Shown in pieces: positions 24,536 through 35,186 of a stretch of 64,000 nt of DNA. A program made the translations under genes and the position numbers. The stretch's first letter is position 1. Every line of letters starts with the position of its first letter. The notes under the pieces are model-generated. The model saw only the letters and a program-made list of their open reading frames with translations, was not told where the DNA came from and did no database searches. The stretch comes from Hypomyces perniciosus (Eukaryota; Ascomycota; Sordariomycetes; Hypocreales; Hypocreaceae): assembly GCA_008477525.1 (NCBI GenBank), contig SPDT01000001.1, positions 4,402,001-4,466,000 on the forward strand. Reading direction: 5' to 3'.

Positions 24536-25381
24536 CTAGGTTCTCTTCCTCGGCCGGAAATCCTCGTCCTCGGCAGCGACCTTGTTCATAGCTCTTTGCT
24601 CGTCACTAAGAAACCGAGCCTCGTCTTCGGATTGGATGAAATCGGCTGGGTTGGATGATCGTTTGCGTTTCTTCAATATTTTTTTTGACTTGACCCCAAC
24701 ACCCGTCCGTTGTTCCCTTACTTTTTGCAACTGCTCGGCCCGATCGAGAAGTTCTGCAAGGCATCCGTATGTGATAGACAGCGTTACCGACTCCGACACT
24801 TCATAAAGTTCGTCCGTAGCAAAGTCACTCAGTGTCAGTTGGAGGTTCTGTGCCTGATTCTCATGGGAGCCGTCCGAGGATCGGAATGGCTGCGTAATGC
24901 CCAGTAACATCCAGGGTGTGGGTTCAAGATTACATACCTCACACTCGATTTCCCTATTCACCCCGAGAGTATCCAGCTCGTCACCGTCTTCCCAATAGCA
25001 ACATGGCCGCCACAATGATATCGTCGACGCTTTCCCACCATAGTTGCTGTCGATCCCAATCACAGCTTTGATATCCCTACTCGACTCTTGTATATACTGC
25101 CATGCCAGCTTGTCTAGGTCTTTTCAGTCCTGGGAGTATGAGATCTCCAGTATCGCCCCAGGATATACGGCTTTCTCATGCTGGAACTGTGCGTCCGGTT
25201 GTCTTTGCAACGGAATATCGTCCGTCAGATTATCCGTTAATACAATACGGGATGAGCCCCCATTCACGATCTGGGCTGCGAATTCGCTGGCGGGGCCGCG
25301 TAGTTTAGCGATGTGTTGAAGCTGCTCGCATATTTCATTTGCAGCAGATCTGGCGAAGAAATCGTGGACTGGGGCAGGCAT
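24536..25381 (-). pseudogene. PD-(D/E)XK-nuclease-like fungal family member with one nonsense codon
   Basis: Two exons, 24938-25381 and 24536-24889, are joined by a GTATGT..CAG intron of 48 nt and keep one frame for 266 codons. A single TGA at 25124-25126 follows ISYSQD. The N-terminal half has NGGSSRIVL, PDAQFQHEKAVYPGAILEISYSQ and, after the stop, IKAVIGIDSNYGG. That PD..(E)xS spacing resembles a restriction-endonuclease-like core seen in a widespread but uncharacterised fungal family. The C-terminal third is basic with KKRKRSS and RPRKRT, possibly nuclear localisation signals. The start ATG at 25381 (MPAPVHDFF) fits the family. Apart from one codon the gene looks whole. I do not know its function. 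Confidence 0.6.
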
Positions 25382-26057
25382 ACGAATGTTGAGAAATCCA
25401 ATTTCCGGATCGTAGTCGAACCGGTAGTGCTGATGGGCCGGCAGTTGACGAGACAGAAGAGGTTACGGATAAGTTTGACCCCAAGAACAAGCATCGCAAG
25501 CCCAGCTTTGGGGACGAGCGGCCCTCTTGTATCGTTGAGAATGGCCTAGACTGGTTGGAAGGAATCCGACTTTCGGAGCCCAAAGACTACAATAGGGGCC
25601 GTTTCCTCTAAGGAGGAAAGTGCAGAGATCGATACAGTCACTGCCTGCGTGCCTACTTCGTGCCCACTACTCTCCAAACTCTATCACTCTCTTCTTGTGA
25701 CCACCCATTCTTGACACTGGATAACAATGACATCATCTTCCTTACTGCTGTGATCATGGGTGTCGGCGGGATGGTTGTAGCGAACTGGTACTGGGAGGCG
25801 CCGTTACAAAGCACGATCACTTCTTAATTTGGGATATATGGATGCTTCGCTTACCTAGACATGCTTGTGCTTAATGAAAGAGTCTTGTCTTAAGCTACGC
25901 CTACCTGATGCGTATGAGCACTGGTGACGAGAATGAGTCCTAGGAAGTCACTGAAACCCATGACTGCTTATGGGCGATTAGACACAAAGACAGCCAGCTT
26001 GATTGAGCCAACTCTTGGAGTGGTCTTCGTGCTCAACATCCGCCATAGCCGAGATCC

Positions 26058-26357
26058 GTTATATATATAGACAATGCCTCGTTCCACTTCTTAATAAGAA
26101 TTAAAGAGATGTTGGCTGAAGTAGGCGTGATACTAGAATATCAACCACCATACTCGCCAGACTTGAACCTAGTCGAGTATCTGTTTGGCTTACTTAAGAA
26201 TCATATAAGGTCCAAATCCCTGGAGTATAATGACCTCATATAGGGCGACTTTAAGTCGTATATAGAAATGCAGATCGGGATTTTAGGACGGCAGAAGGAA
26301 ATAGCTAGGGGTCACTTTAGATTAGCACAGATTCATATTGAAGAGCCTCTAGAATGA
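26058..26357 (+). mobile_element. Tc1/mariner-type DDE transposase fragment
   Basis: A frame reading VIYIDNASFHFLIRIKEML, then PPYSPDLNLVEYLFGLLK and ending in EPLE before TGA at 26355-26357, is the C-terminal part of a DDE_3 transposase. DNA(S) marks the second catalytic Asp, and PYSPDLN-x-VEY is the region of the third acidic residue. An in-frame TAG interrupts it after LEYNDLI. The first catalytic Asp and the DNA-binding domain are missing, and no terminal inverted repeats were found nearby. It is a dead fragment. Confidence 0.8.
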
Positions 26358-26516
26358 AGGGAAATGAAACTAATCGCTATCCTGGATCTACAAACAACTC
26401 TACTATGTACTCTTTGCTCCGTTGCGCTGTTTGTGAAACGACTTAATGTCACAAACATAACGCCGCGCAACGCCATCTGGTATGTTATGCTGTTTATAAA
26501 ATCGATACATCCTTTC

Positions 26517-27577
26517 CTAGTTACAGGTAATCATGTCGAGGTCAAAGCATTTCGCTAAATTTAACTCCTGAGCCAAGTGGTAAAACTCTTTTTGTTCCTG
26601 ACTCGTCACTCGGGACCGCTGCCACACACTGTAGGCCCTAACAGCGTCTTCCCTTGGCAGATCAAAGCCTATGAGTGGTGATGTTGGAAAAACCATTTCG
26701 GGGCTAAAGGAATGCTGGTCACAGTATGAAGACCTCCAGACGCACAATGATGGCAATGAACGGCTGTCAGGCCGGCCGGCGAGCCACATGAGTCCCTTCT
26801 CCTCCGCTTGCGATATTGTTCTTTCTCCCGCTCCTTCTGTTCCCTCTCTTCCCACTCACGTTCTTCATCTAGTAGCTGTTGACGAAGGTTGTCTGGGGCA
26901 TCTTCGTCTCCGTTTAAGATTTTCCCTGCCTGTAAGTGATTGACAAGCATTCTCAGATGATGGGGTAGAAGTCGTTAGTGCTTTCCTCCGTTCTGCCAGC
27001 AGTGGGCTCCTTTTGTACATGGCCGCCCAGGGCAACGCATAAGAGCATATGCCTGCCTGAAACATGCCGGCCGACCTAGAACAGCTATTTCTGCACCAAT
27101 TATGGCTTCTTTCTTTGCGTTCTGAGCGGCTGTTGCCCCCCTGGCAAGGGAACCAGACTTGCTGGTGTCTACATACCGATAGTAGAATGTAACAGTAATG
27201 GACATCTCCTTGCCGTCATTCAGAGATTTACTCCATTCCTGAAGTTGCTTCGCGACAAATGGCTAGTCAACATCTAGTTTTGGGAATCGCTTCTTTATAC
27301 TGCGTGTTTTACGGTCGCTCACGTTCAGGATAAGCTCCGTCACGTCAGCTTCGCAAGGCTTCTTCCCGCTCTCCACAGTCAATTTCGGTCGCAAGACATG
27401 CTTCCAGAACTTCTGTGGTGATATTACAATGCCTAGCTCTGATTCGCCCGCTCGCTCCCTGTTGTTTATAGACGCGTGTCGCGGCTTGGCTACATACATA
27501 ACTATTATGATCGGATACGCCTTGAATAAGATGGTCTTCCTAGCGACTTGAAACTTCTCAAAAAACAGGCCTACCAA
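26517..27577 (-). pseudogene. Decayed member of an uncharacterised multicopy fungal family
   Basis: Consecutive minus-strand pieces form one former protein: 27263-27577 (TRSIKKRFPKLDVD), 26975-27205 (VTFYYRYVDTSKSGSLARGA and YALMRCPGRPCTKGAHCW), 26669-26950 (EEREWEEREQKEREKEQ) and 26517-26670 (FDLPREDAVRAYSVWQRSRV). Breaks are an in-frame TAG after KLDVD, a TAA after the CPG..C..HCW cysteine cluster, and a frameshift after the Glu-rich helix. The left piece has no ATG and begins 4 bp from the end of the MYND gene, so it is also 5'-truncated. This kind of protein is common and unnamed in Sordariomycetes. Its function is unknown. Confidence 0.55.
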
Positions 27578-27580
27578 TCA

Positions 27581-30500
27581 TTACTTAGCTTGAGCAGAGC
27601 AGCTGATCTTGTGTCTTTTCCAGTCCGTACGCTGACACTTGCATGAGCAGTATTTGACTTGACGACAACGACTGCAATTCATCAGCTGAACATCGTCTCC
27701 ACCCCTCTTGCCACAGCAACAACATGCTTTCGGTGAGTCTTCGGACACCGATTTTGAATCATGGCCAGTGGACATACTGTCGATAAGAGGGCACCAGAAC
27801 AATGGCGAGATTCGCTGCGTTCACTGCGTGTCTGGAAATCTCACTCCAGTTCGGGATGTCGATGGCGAAATCGGCGGCAAAAACTCCGTCTCCACATCCA
27901 CATAACAAAGGTCGGCCGTTTTCAAGCGACAGTGGCACACATACCGAAGAGGCATACTCACAGTGAGCCTTGTGTGTCCACGTCCGACACCGCTCGACAT
28001 AGGCTGGCAGTACATGCCTCCAGAGGCGTAACTCCGCGTCGTCGACCTCAATGATGCAGATCCCTCCACTTGGAAGTGCGCCTAACAGCCCATGGATCTT
28101 GGGCAGCAGCGCATCGTGCAAGGGGAGCACCGCGGCGTCTAAGACAACAGTGCGATTAGAAAGATCTAACCGCAGCGCGGACACAAATAAGAGGATACGT
28201 ATACCTCCTCCGCCTGGATTATGGAGACCAAAAACTTGGGTCTGTGGCTCTTTATGACCGGTAAAATGCATAAAAAGAGAATTGAGCGAGTATTTCAGGT
28301 TAAGGCGAGGACGTTCCTGGTCTAGTCCAGGCAGCGAAGGGTTTGCACGAAGGATGCCCTCTCGCTTGGAGAGCATTAGCGAGATGTGCGGCATCAACCA
28401 TTGCAGCTTGTCTCTTTTCGAGATGTCAAGGGCCGAAGTCTTTTGCATGTTGAGGTAGGGTATATTCCAAGCTATAGGTATCCCGTTGACAAGGAACACT
28501 GGGTAAGTGAAAGTGGGGAAGAGCATTCGCTCCTGGTCTCCAACAGTTGGTACCACCACTTCAACGAACGCGGATTTCCGCGCTACTCGTGTTCTGCATT
28601 TAGATCCAATCACGGGTTGCGGAAAATTCAGTCGCAGAACCGTGGTTCTTATGGTGACTTTGATTTCAGTTGCTGAGAGTGGGATTGTTTGAACCTGGCA
28701 GCCACTCTTCAGATTCGAAAGTAAGTCGTCTGATATGATATCGAAACGGCCAGTGAAGGAACAGATTTTTGCCATAGCAGTTGCTTCGAAATGAGCTCTG
28801 ATTGTCGTCTTGGTACCTGGGTTTAAGAGATGCGGGTCGGCAATATCTTGGGCAAGAAAACCCGGGGCAGTCGGCATGCCGATTTGATTGGGTAGATCTT
28901 TGGTGATGTATACGCGGTCAACATCTTCAAGCCTTGTTTGAAACACATTCAGTGCCAGACCCAGTCGACTCGCAAATCTAATGGTCTGCGGCGTGCCTTG
29001 AATCGCAAACGTAACAAGGGCGGTCCGTGGTTCGAGCAGTAGTGTCCAACTAGGAACCCTAGCGCACACAAACATGTCTGAAGTGCCATGCAAACCTAAT
29101 GGGTCTTCTTTAACGCTTACAGCGAACCCGTCACTGTACCTAGCGCCGCTTGCCGAAACTTGGCCAAAGCCAACTTGAAGATCTGCGAATATGTTCTGCC
29201 ATTGCTGGGAGGATGTTGGTGAGCTCTGCACAACGCAATGGATTGGTGGTGTGGGAACCTCCAATGGATCACCTTCGGTGAAGATGTTTAGCTTCGAACG
29301 TGGCACTCTTATCGTGAGGCAGACAACTGGTGGTACTTCTTTCCAATCACGTAAATCTCTGTGCGGGATAGTGGTTGTGGTCGGATTACGAGTCATTTGC
29401 AGCATACTGACCGAGTGTACATCTAGAATATGTATGTATACGCACAACTCTTGGAAGTAGTTTCGCCCCATGAAGAGATCGTTCTCTTTGCCAACGCGAT
29501 CCAAGAGAAGGCCCATAGTCTTTTCCCAGTCCACACTTACTCGTGTCTTGACGAGTTTCAATACCGATGCAAAGCTTGACCTGTAATACGATGGTAATAA
29601 GAGTTTTCGGCGCATCCTTCCGTCTAGATCTGAGGACATGTACTCGACGTCCTCACCAGGAAACATCCGGACATAAAGCCGGTAAAGGGCATTAGCTAGA
29701 TTAACCTCGTCGAATTGTAGCAAATGCATTCGTCTTGAATTTCCAACATCCATTTCGTTCGGTCGTCTCCACGTGAGTCTCACGAAGAATTGGTCCTGAT
29801 CGGAATCCGCACTACCTGCGGCCATATTGATGAATCCTTCGTCACCGGAGGATATTGGAGATGTATTTGTCCAATAATCAACTGGAAATAGACCGAGCAG
29901 AGCAGAAACGGTCGAGATATGCCCGCAAAGCAAGTGATTCACAAGCTCATCCTTGGAGCTGCCTTGCACCAGCATCTCTGTATACAGGCTAGAGGCCGCC
30001 TCGCCATCTAGAAGGGGTGAAGTGGCAACGAGCAAATTGATTGCTCCGACATGGTCAATGAGATTGGAAGTATCAATGACATTAAAAGAAAGAGGAGCCG
30101 AACCTTGCCTGCCGAAAGCACCCTCCTCAAGGACAATAGGATCCGTTTGGTAGGAGCTGCGAGGCCAAGGATTGGAAGATATGCCGACAGCCCGGCGGCA
30201 TTGCAAGCTATAGGAGAAGGCGAGCGCATCCCCCACAAACAACCGAAGTATGCAGCTACCTGGACGGCGTTTTCGAAAGGAATCTGACCATGCGCGAAAT
30301 TCAGCACGCGCGGTGGCTACAATCTTGGGTATGCTCTGCTGATGCTTTGAGTTGTCTGACAACGCGAAAGGTCTGGCGACCAGCGGCGCGTAAGTGACAG
30401 AAATATGAAATCCAAGCAAAGGATCGGTTCCGTAGTGTAGAGTGGTGGCAGCATTCGGAGAAGCGAACATGGGGTTGACGTGCTTCGCTCGCGATATCTC

Positions 30501-31280
30501 CTCAGGGTCCAAGTCCGTGCTGCCGTGTTTCCAGAAATGCTTATGCAAAACGTTCAAGTCCTCCAGGGAGACAAACGTCATAGGGACCGCGGATCGAAAA
30601 CCAGTTGTACTTATTGAAGTTTCCGCGTAGGGTTGGCCTTTTTGCCTTTTGGCTCTCTCAACGGACGATTTGAAGGCAGCCTCGAAGCTGGTCAAATGAT
30701 CCTCATGAGTGCCTGAAAGCCAGAAACTCCATATCTTGCCAATTATGTGAAGCGTGCCCTTATCGCAAAAGGTTATGAGTCGTCCGTATTCACTCTTATG
30801 CCATACTGACACCGACGCGGCGAGATCTAGCAGCTTCTGTGCCTGCGCTCGTAGCAGAGTGAGGGAAGTTCGACTGAGATACAGATGATAATATATCCTC
30901 CAGATTTCGTCATGATTTTTCCCCTCCGCATCATCGATAATGAGAGACAGTATGAGGACATTACGAGCTACTTATTAGTCAAATCAATCATAGGAGGCAA
31001 TGTAAATGGATATGATACCTATAACAACTTTCCCAATGTCGCAGCAGGTCATGTCCATCTGACGAGCTACCCTAAAAGTCAGTGAGCCACCCTACCTGTC
31101 AATTTTACGGGAACTACCATCACAATGGAGGGTGAAAAGAATGTTGCGAATATCGCCGCAGCCAAGTAGAAGGATGTTGGCCTTCTTCTCCGGCACAAGA
31201 GACTGAGAAAGGCAAATGGCAGGCGTATTGCCGATGCCATAGAAGTAAGTAACCACATTGGCGAAAGTTGGGGTCAACAT
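27581..31280 (-). CDS. DUF4470 and MYND-finger protein, some splice sites unresolved
   Basis: The ATG at 31280 begins MLTPTFANVVTYFYGIGN, followed by LLLGCGDIRNILF, the DUF4470 hallmark. The domain continues in a small exon near 31019-31050 (MTCCDIGKVVI) and in 27759-30970 (ARNVLILSLIIDD, IWRIYYHLYLS, SVWHKSEYGRLITFC). A long body of about 1,000 residues follows and ends in a Cys-rich turn. The MYND finger (CCCCGKRGG..CSRCRQVKYCSCKCQRTDWKRHKISC, 27581-27740) lies in an overlapping frame and needs a short splice or a 1-base shift at about 27,770. The segment 31051-31095 between exons 1 and 2 also cannot be spliced cleanly. The architecture matches fungal DUF4470-MYND proteins of about 1,150-1,200 residues, whose function is unknown. 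MYND fingers usually bind proline-rich partners. Confidence 0.7.
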
Positions 31281-31383
31281 TGTGGTTAATCCCGCTTCTC
31301 AGTGCAAACATGCACGGAGCTTGAATTTATGTTTTAGCCCACGATCAATTTGGGTATTGAAGGAGGATGACAGAAGGGTCGGA

Positions 31384-32126
31384 GGCTGGATGGTCGATCA
31401 AGTTATTACCCCGCAGCCAGTTGTAGTCAACTGCTGGGTCCAATGATGGATCATTGTTTGACAGCCATATTCCTGGTTATCCCACTTGAATGATTTTTTA
31501 CCGCGGTATTTGTCGACCAATGAGAAGTTTTTTGAGCGCCAAGTAACATTTTGTACGGTGGACATCCAGCAAATCCATCTTTGATGGCATCTAGAGTTAC
31601 GTAATCCGATTCGTCAGACATGATGTCCATGTTGAACAGATATGACATGTAGAGTGAGTTCCAAGTCCTCTTGCTAGGATTGTTTTGCCAAGCCTGGTTT
31701 CCCCCAAAGAATCAAGCTCATCGGATGTGGCTTGCCCTGATTCGTCGCCCACCAGTCTAAAATCGGCTTAGCGTCAATCGTATATGCACAAGGTGGAGAG
31801 TCGTACTCTTGGATGTCGTCGTAACACCAATCAGCGCAGGCTTTAATGCAGTGGAATCGGGTGATTAGGTCGCGTGGTTCATTTTCGCGCAGTAGCTGAA
31901 AAAACGTTTCCTTATCTGGTGCATTGATGATGTCTTGGTATGGGTCTTTTGGTTTTGATTCGTCGTCGAATTCACCGAGCCTCCAGACAACATCTCCATC
32001 CTTCTCGGCATATTTTCGGGCTTTCTCCGGAGTTTTCCGTGTTGGAATGGTCAAAACGGTCAGGTGAGTTGATGGTGCATTGTGAAACAAATTCGGCGTC
32101 CTCCGTCTGCTTGTTTTTCTCTCCAC
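31384..32126 (-). pseudogene. Endogenous CRESS-DNA virus Rep-like relic (genomovirus/geminivirus type)
   Basis: The minus-strand frame 31674-32126 carries a motif like RCR motif III (YAEKDGDVVW), a helical linker, and the start of a superfamily-3 helicase P-loop (SLILWGKPGLAK). Further Rep-like helicase text follows in other frames: FNMDIMSDESDYVTLD near 31,600, DKYRGKKSFKWDN near 31,500 and LSNNDPSLDPAVDYNWL near 31,410. At least three frameshifts separate these pieces, and the N-terminal nuclease motifs I and II are not recognisable. Rep proteins start rolling-circle replication of circular ssDNA viruses, and fungal genomes are known to carry old copies. The relic lies about 100 bp upstream of the DUF4470 gene start. 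It cannot encode a working protein as it stands. Confidence 0.75.
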
Positions 32127-32177
32127 GCTGACCGGGTTAGGGCGGGGATGGTCGTTTTTGATACCCCCCTAGCACCG

Positions 32178-32275
32178 AGATCGGGGCGAACGACACAGAG
32201 ATGACCCACCTGAGGAAAAGGGGCTAAAGGGAGAAAAGCTTCCTGACGAGAGCAACAGATCAGTCAATTAAGCAT
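32178..32275 (+). repeat. Direct repeat copy 1 (98 bp)
   Basis: This copy matches 32728-32825 at an exact offset of 550 bp with roughly 80 percent identity and no gaps. Both copies share ACACAGAGAT, ACCCACCTG, GAAAAGGGGCT, GAAAAGCTTCCTGAC and CAGTCAA blocks, and both are followed by AGCAT and ATAATA-type runs. The interval holds no gene. It may be a pair of short terminal repeats or a tandem duplication. Confidence 0.75.
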
Positions 32276-32727
32276 AATAATAATACTTCGTACTTCCTTG
32301 AGTTCCACATCGCAATTTCCTTCGTTTCGCCTTAACGGAGTTTTCCGACCCAGTCCATACTATGTATCCAACAGGTACGGAGTATAGACAGCGAGAATGA
32401 AGACTTGCTCAATTTCTGCAATGGACTTGGCATCCGTTGGCGCTTAATTCATAAGACCCTCACGTCAGCACGTTCGGCGTTACCATTAGCTGGTTAAGTG
32501 CTTGTTAAATGCTTACTATCAATCGACGACAAATATCTCTATTCCGAACCAAGCCTTGATACTCTGCAACTGTCTCAACAGTAGGATAGGCAACGAACAC
32601 CCAGCCCCATCTTCACCCCTTATCAAGCACACGACTTCATCCCCGGCCCGCCGAAATGTTTCTACAACCAAGAGCGTTATGGCCTAGTGTTGGATACTGC
32701 TTTATGCAGTATGGGGCGTATGCCGAA

Positions 32728-32825
32728 ATAGGGGTGTACATAACACAGAGATAACCCACCTGGGGAAAAGGGGCTCGAGGAAGAAAAGCTTCCTGACAAG
32801 AGGAACAGAACAGTCAACCAAGCAT
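32728..32825 (+). repeat. Direct repeat copy 2 (98 bp)
   Basis: This is the right-hand partner of the repeat at 32178-32275. The constant offset means no net insertion or deletion has occurred inside either copy. The block between them (32276-32727) has one TACGGAGTA site near 32,376 and no recognisable coding sequence. Confidence 0.75.
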
Positions 32826-33320
32826 CATCAATAATACAATGACCCCATCATGCTGCAATTGCGACTCCCGTGCATCTAACACCTAGCCAACCGTTGTTGT
32901 CCCTCTGTAGCAGGATAGGATCTCTGCACTTCGCCTCTATTGAAAGGCTGCCAATGCAAGCAAGAAGCGACCTATGTAGCCAGATCTGCGCGGCCTTGTC
33001 CTCCTCCTGAGTACGGGTGAACGGTTGCGGCGGCGAGTTGTCCATCAGATAACTGACTGCGCTGTAATGGGTGACGATTATCCAAGGCTTATGTTTTCAC
33101 ACTCGGGTTGGCGTATAGGTGCAGTCAATAGCAATCAGCGCTATATTATTGATTGATATGATGTATTCTTTCGATCATAATTTGTAACATATGCGGTCAA
33201 GAGTGATAAAAACTGAAGATCATGCAGTGCTTTCCTATATTTTGAAGTATATAGATATCACGGTCCATTGTTCCACCTGTTCGACTCATCCACCAGGCGC
33301 TCAATACTAAGCACTGAAAT
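32826..33320. other. Intergenic, no supportable feature
   Basis: A minus-strand frame of 65 codons at 32848-33045 has no known domain. The remainder (33060-33320) is AT-rich and would be the 3' region of the next minus-strand gene. Confidence 0.5.
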
Positions 33321-34595
33321 TCAAATTTCCTGAGACATTAGAGTCTCCTCAATAAGCAGAACTCCGATAGCCATCAAGTCCCAATCGTCAGGCATATCCA
33401 CGAGGCCAACAGGCCCTGGCCGGACGAGAGCGTAAATTACATCATCCCAACGGTTTTCATCCCATAGAGTGGCGCCCCAAAGACTAAAGTGCCCACCCAA
33501 CAAAGTTGACTCATGTCGGATCAGGTCAGATAGTTGCGGATCACCACCAAGCACCTCAATCTGCCTGTCTTTGAATCTCCTCCAGGATTGGAAACTTCTC
33601 TCATCCTCTTTCCAGAATGGCCGGTAGCGTTGAAAAGGCTCCCTCCATTTCCGGGACCAGCTATTACGGAGTGCTTGAGAAAGAATTGCGTCAAAGGCGA
33701 AGCCACGCTCATATAATTTAGGTAGCTCTTGTGATTTGGTAACTTCTTTCACCCTAGACGGACCAATCAAACAGAGCGCGCGGTGAATACCATCAAGACC
33801 GGAAACCAAAATGCAGGAGAGCGATTGATCGTCTACTACTTGGTCACAGGCTATTATGCTGGTGTTAGCTACTAAGCGGATAGATACAACTGTGAGAAAC
33901 CTACTGATACCATAGAATGCTCTTCGAAAATACGCCTTAATTCCGATGACTTGAAAAAACTCCCACGGCGCCATCAGACGCTCGACAATGCACTGATGAA
34001 ATTCGGTTCGGAAACGGTCGAGACGGCATGCATCGTGGTGTGATTTGGCATGTAAGTTTTGACAAAGGGAAGAAAGAATATTAAAGAGATAAATAGCTTG
34101 ATGAACTCGGATGCGCTCCGACAGAGATGGCTTAGGGAAATGGACGGCGTTCCATAATGGGAATAATTTCTGCCTTTCTCCATAGGAACAATCTCCAATC
34201 ACTAGCCTACACAGCTCCGCAACCTTCTTTTCCGTACGAGATATTAGTAAAGCCTCTCGCAGCGAAACAGTAACGGTTTCTGCGTCATCACGGCGGCGGC
34301 GAAGCCTATCAAGGTACAGCGTAATATTGCCAAAGTTGATAATAGATTCAAAGTCGGGTAAGGAGTAATTCCCTTTGAGAAAAATGAAGTTCACGATTGC
34401 GTGGGCGTAGGTTTCGTGAGGAAGCTCATTCTTAAGGACAGAAGTTGTGATCAGTCTCTCATAACATGAAAAGGCTTTGTAGAACAAATGATGAGCTAGA
34501 ACCGCATTTTCCAAAGAGTTCACGTCTGGCAAGAACTCAAGGAATTTGCAGACAAGGTCTAATGGAACAGCAGTGACTGAAGCCTGTGACCGCAT
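33321..34595 (-). CDS. F-box-like protein of unknown function
   Basis: A frame of 424 residues begins at the ATG at 34595 (MRSQASVTAVPLDLVCKFLEFL). Codons further upstream in frame lack an ATG. The first 45 residues fit a loose F-box: a PLDLVCKFLEFLPDVNSLENAVLAH pattern of buried Leu residues. The rest is largely helical, with basic blocks (RLRRRRDD), and ends in a conserved-looking segment (LWDENRWDDVIYALVRPGP). Fungal F-box-like proteins of this shape may recruit substrates to SCF ubiquitin ligases, but no partner is suggested here. A potential intron near 33,850-33,905 has usable sites but would break the frame, so I left it coding. Confidence 0.6.
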   Translation of the reverse strand: MRSQASVTAVPLDLVCKFLEFLPDVNSLENAVLAHHLFYKAFSCYERLITTSVLKNELPHETYAHAIVNFIFLKGNYSLPDFESIINFGNITLYLDRLRRRRDDAETVTVSLREALLISRTEKKVAELCRLVIGDCSYGERQKLFPLWNAVHFPKPSLSERIRVHQAIYLFNILSSLCQNLHAKSHHDACRLDRFRTEFHQCIVERLMAPWEFFQVIGIKAYFRRAFYGISRFLTVVSIRLVANTSIIACDQVVDDQSLSCILVSGLDGIHRALCLIGPSRVKEVTKSQELPKLYERGFAFDAILSQALRNSWSRKWREPFQRYRPFWKEDERSFQSWRRFKDRQIEVLGGDPQLSDLIRHESTLLGGHFSLWGATLWDENRWDDVIYALVRPGPVGLVDMPDDWDLMAIGVLLIEETLMSQEI

Positions 34596-35186
34596 TTTGT
34601 ATGTATGGAATTTCTCCGGGCAAGGACCATGCCCACTCACTCTACATACATGCTGTAAACTATTCTACGATTTATCCCTTGGGGAAGTACAGTAGCGGCC
34701 GAAATCAGTGTCCGCAGTTTGTGTGTCTGGACACTCTCTGGGTGCGAACCAGGCAATTTCCAGCCGTAGCTGGTACTAAGGGATAAAGCTTGTCGGGCCA
34801 GTCTTTAACATTGGCCTAACAAAAAGCCATTTATGGCTTTTTCAACATTTCTCCACCAAGATTATGATCTTTCTTAGACTTGAACGTCAAAACTAGCAAG
34901 CCAATATGTACAGTAGCGCAACCGAAGAGTATTTCACATTGTGTGCCCTTTGCAGCAGACATGAATTTCTACAAGGATCTCATGGAAAACAACATTCAAG
35001 CTGCAGGGGCCGTTTATTGTAAGTAATGGGGGATATCTGCTTGGTGTACAAAGTAGATGGCTGCAATTAACTGCTACGCTAAGCCAGACTTGGACCTCTT
35101 CTTGCTACTACACTGCTGCTCAGGGGGTGGTGATGAATGAGGAAGAATACGATTGACTATGAGGCGGGAAAGCTAGCTTTCAAGGT
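34596..35186. other. Intergenic, no supportable feature
   Basis: This stretch holds the probable promoter of the F-box-like gene and the 3' region of the membrane-protein gene, which lies on the same strand. I see no RNA gene, repeat or conserved open frame. Confidence 0.5.
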
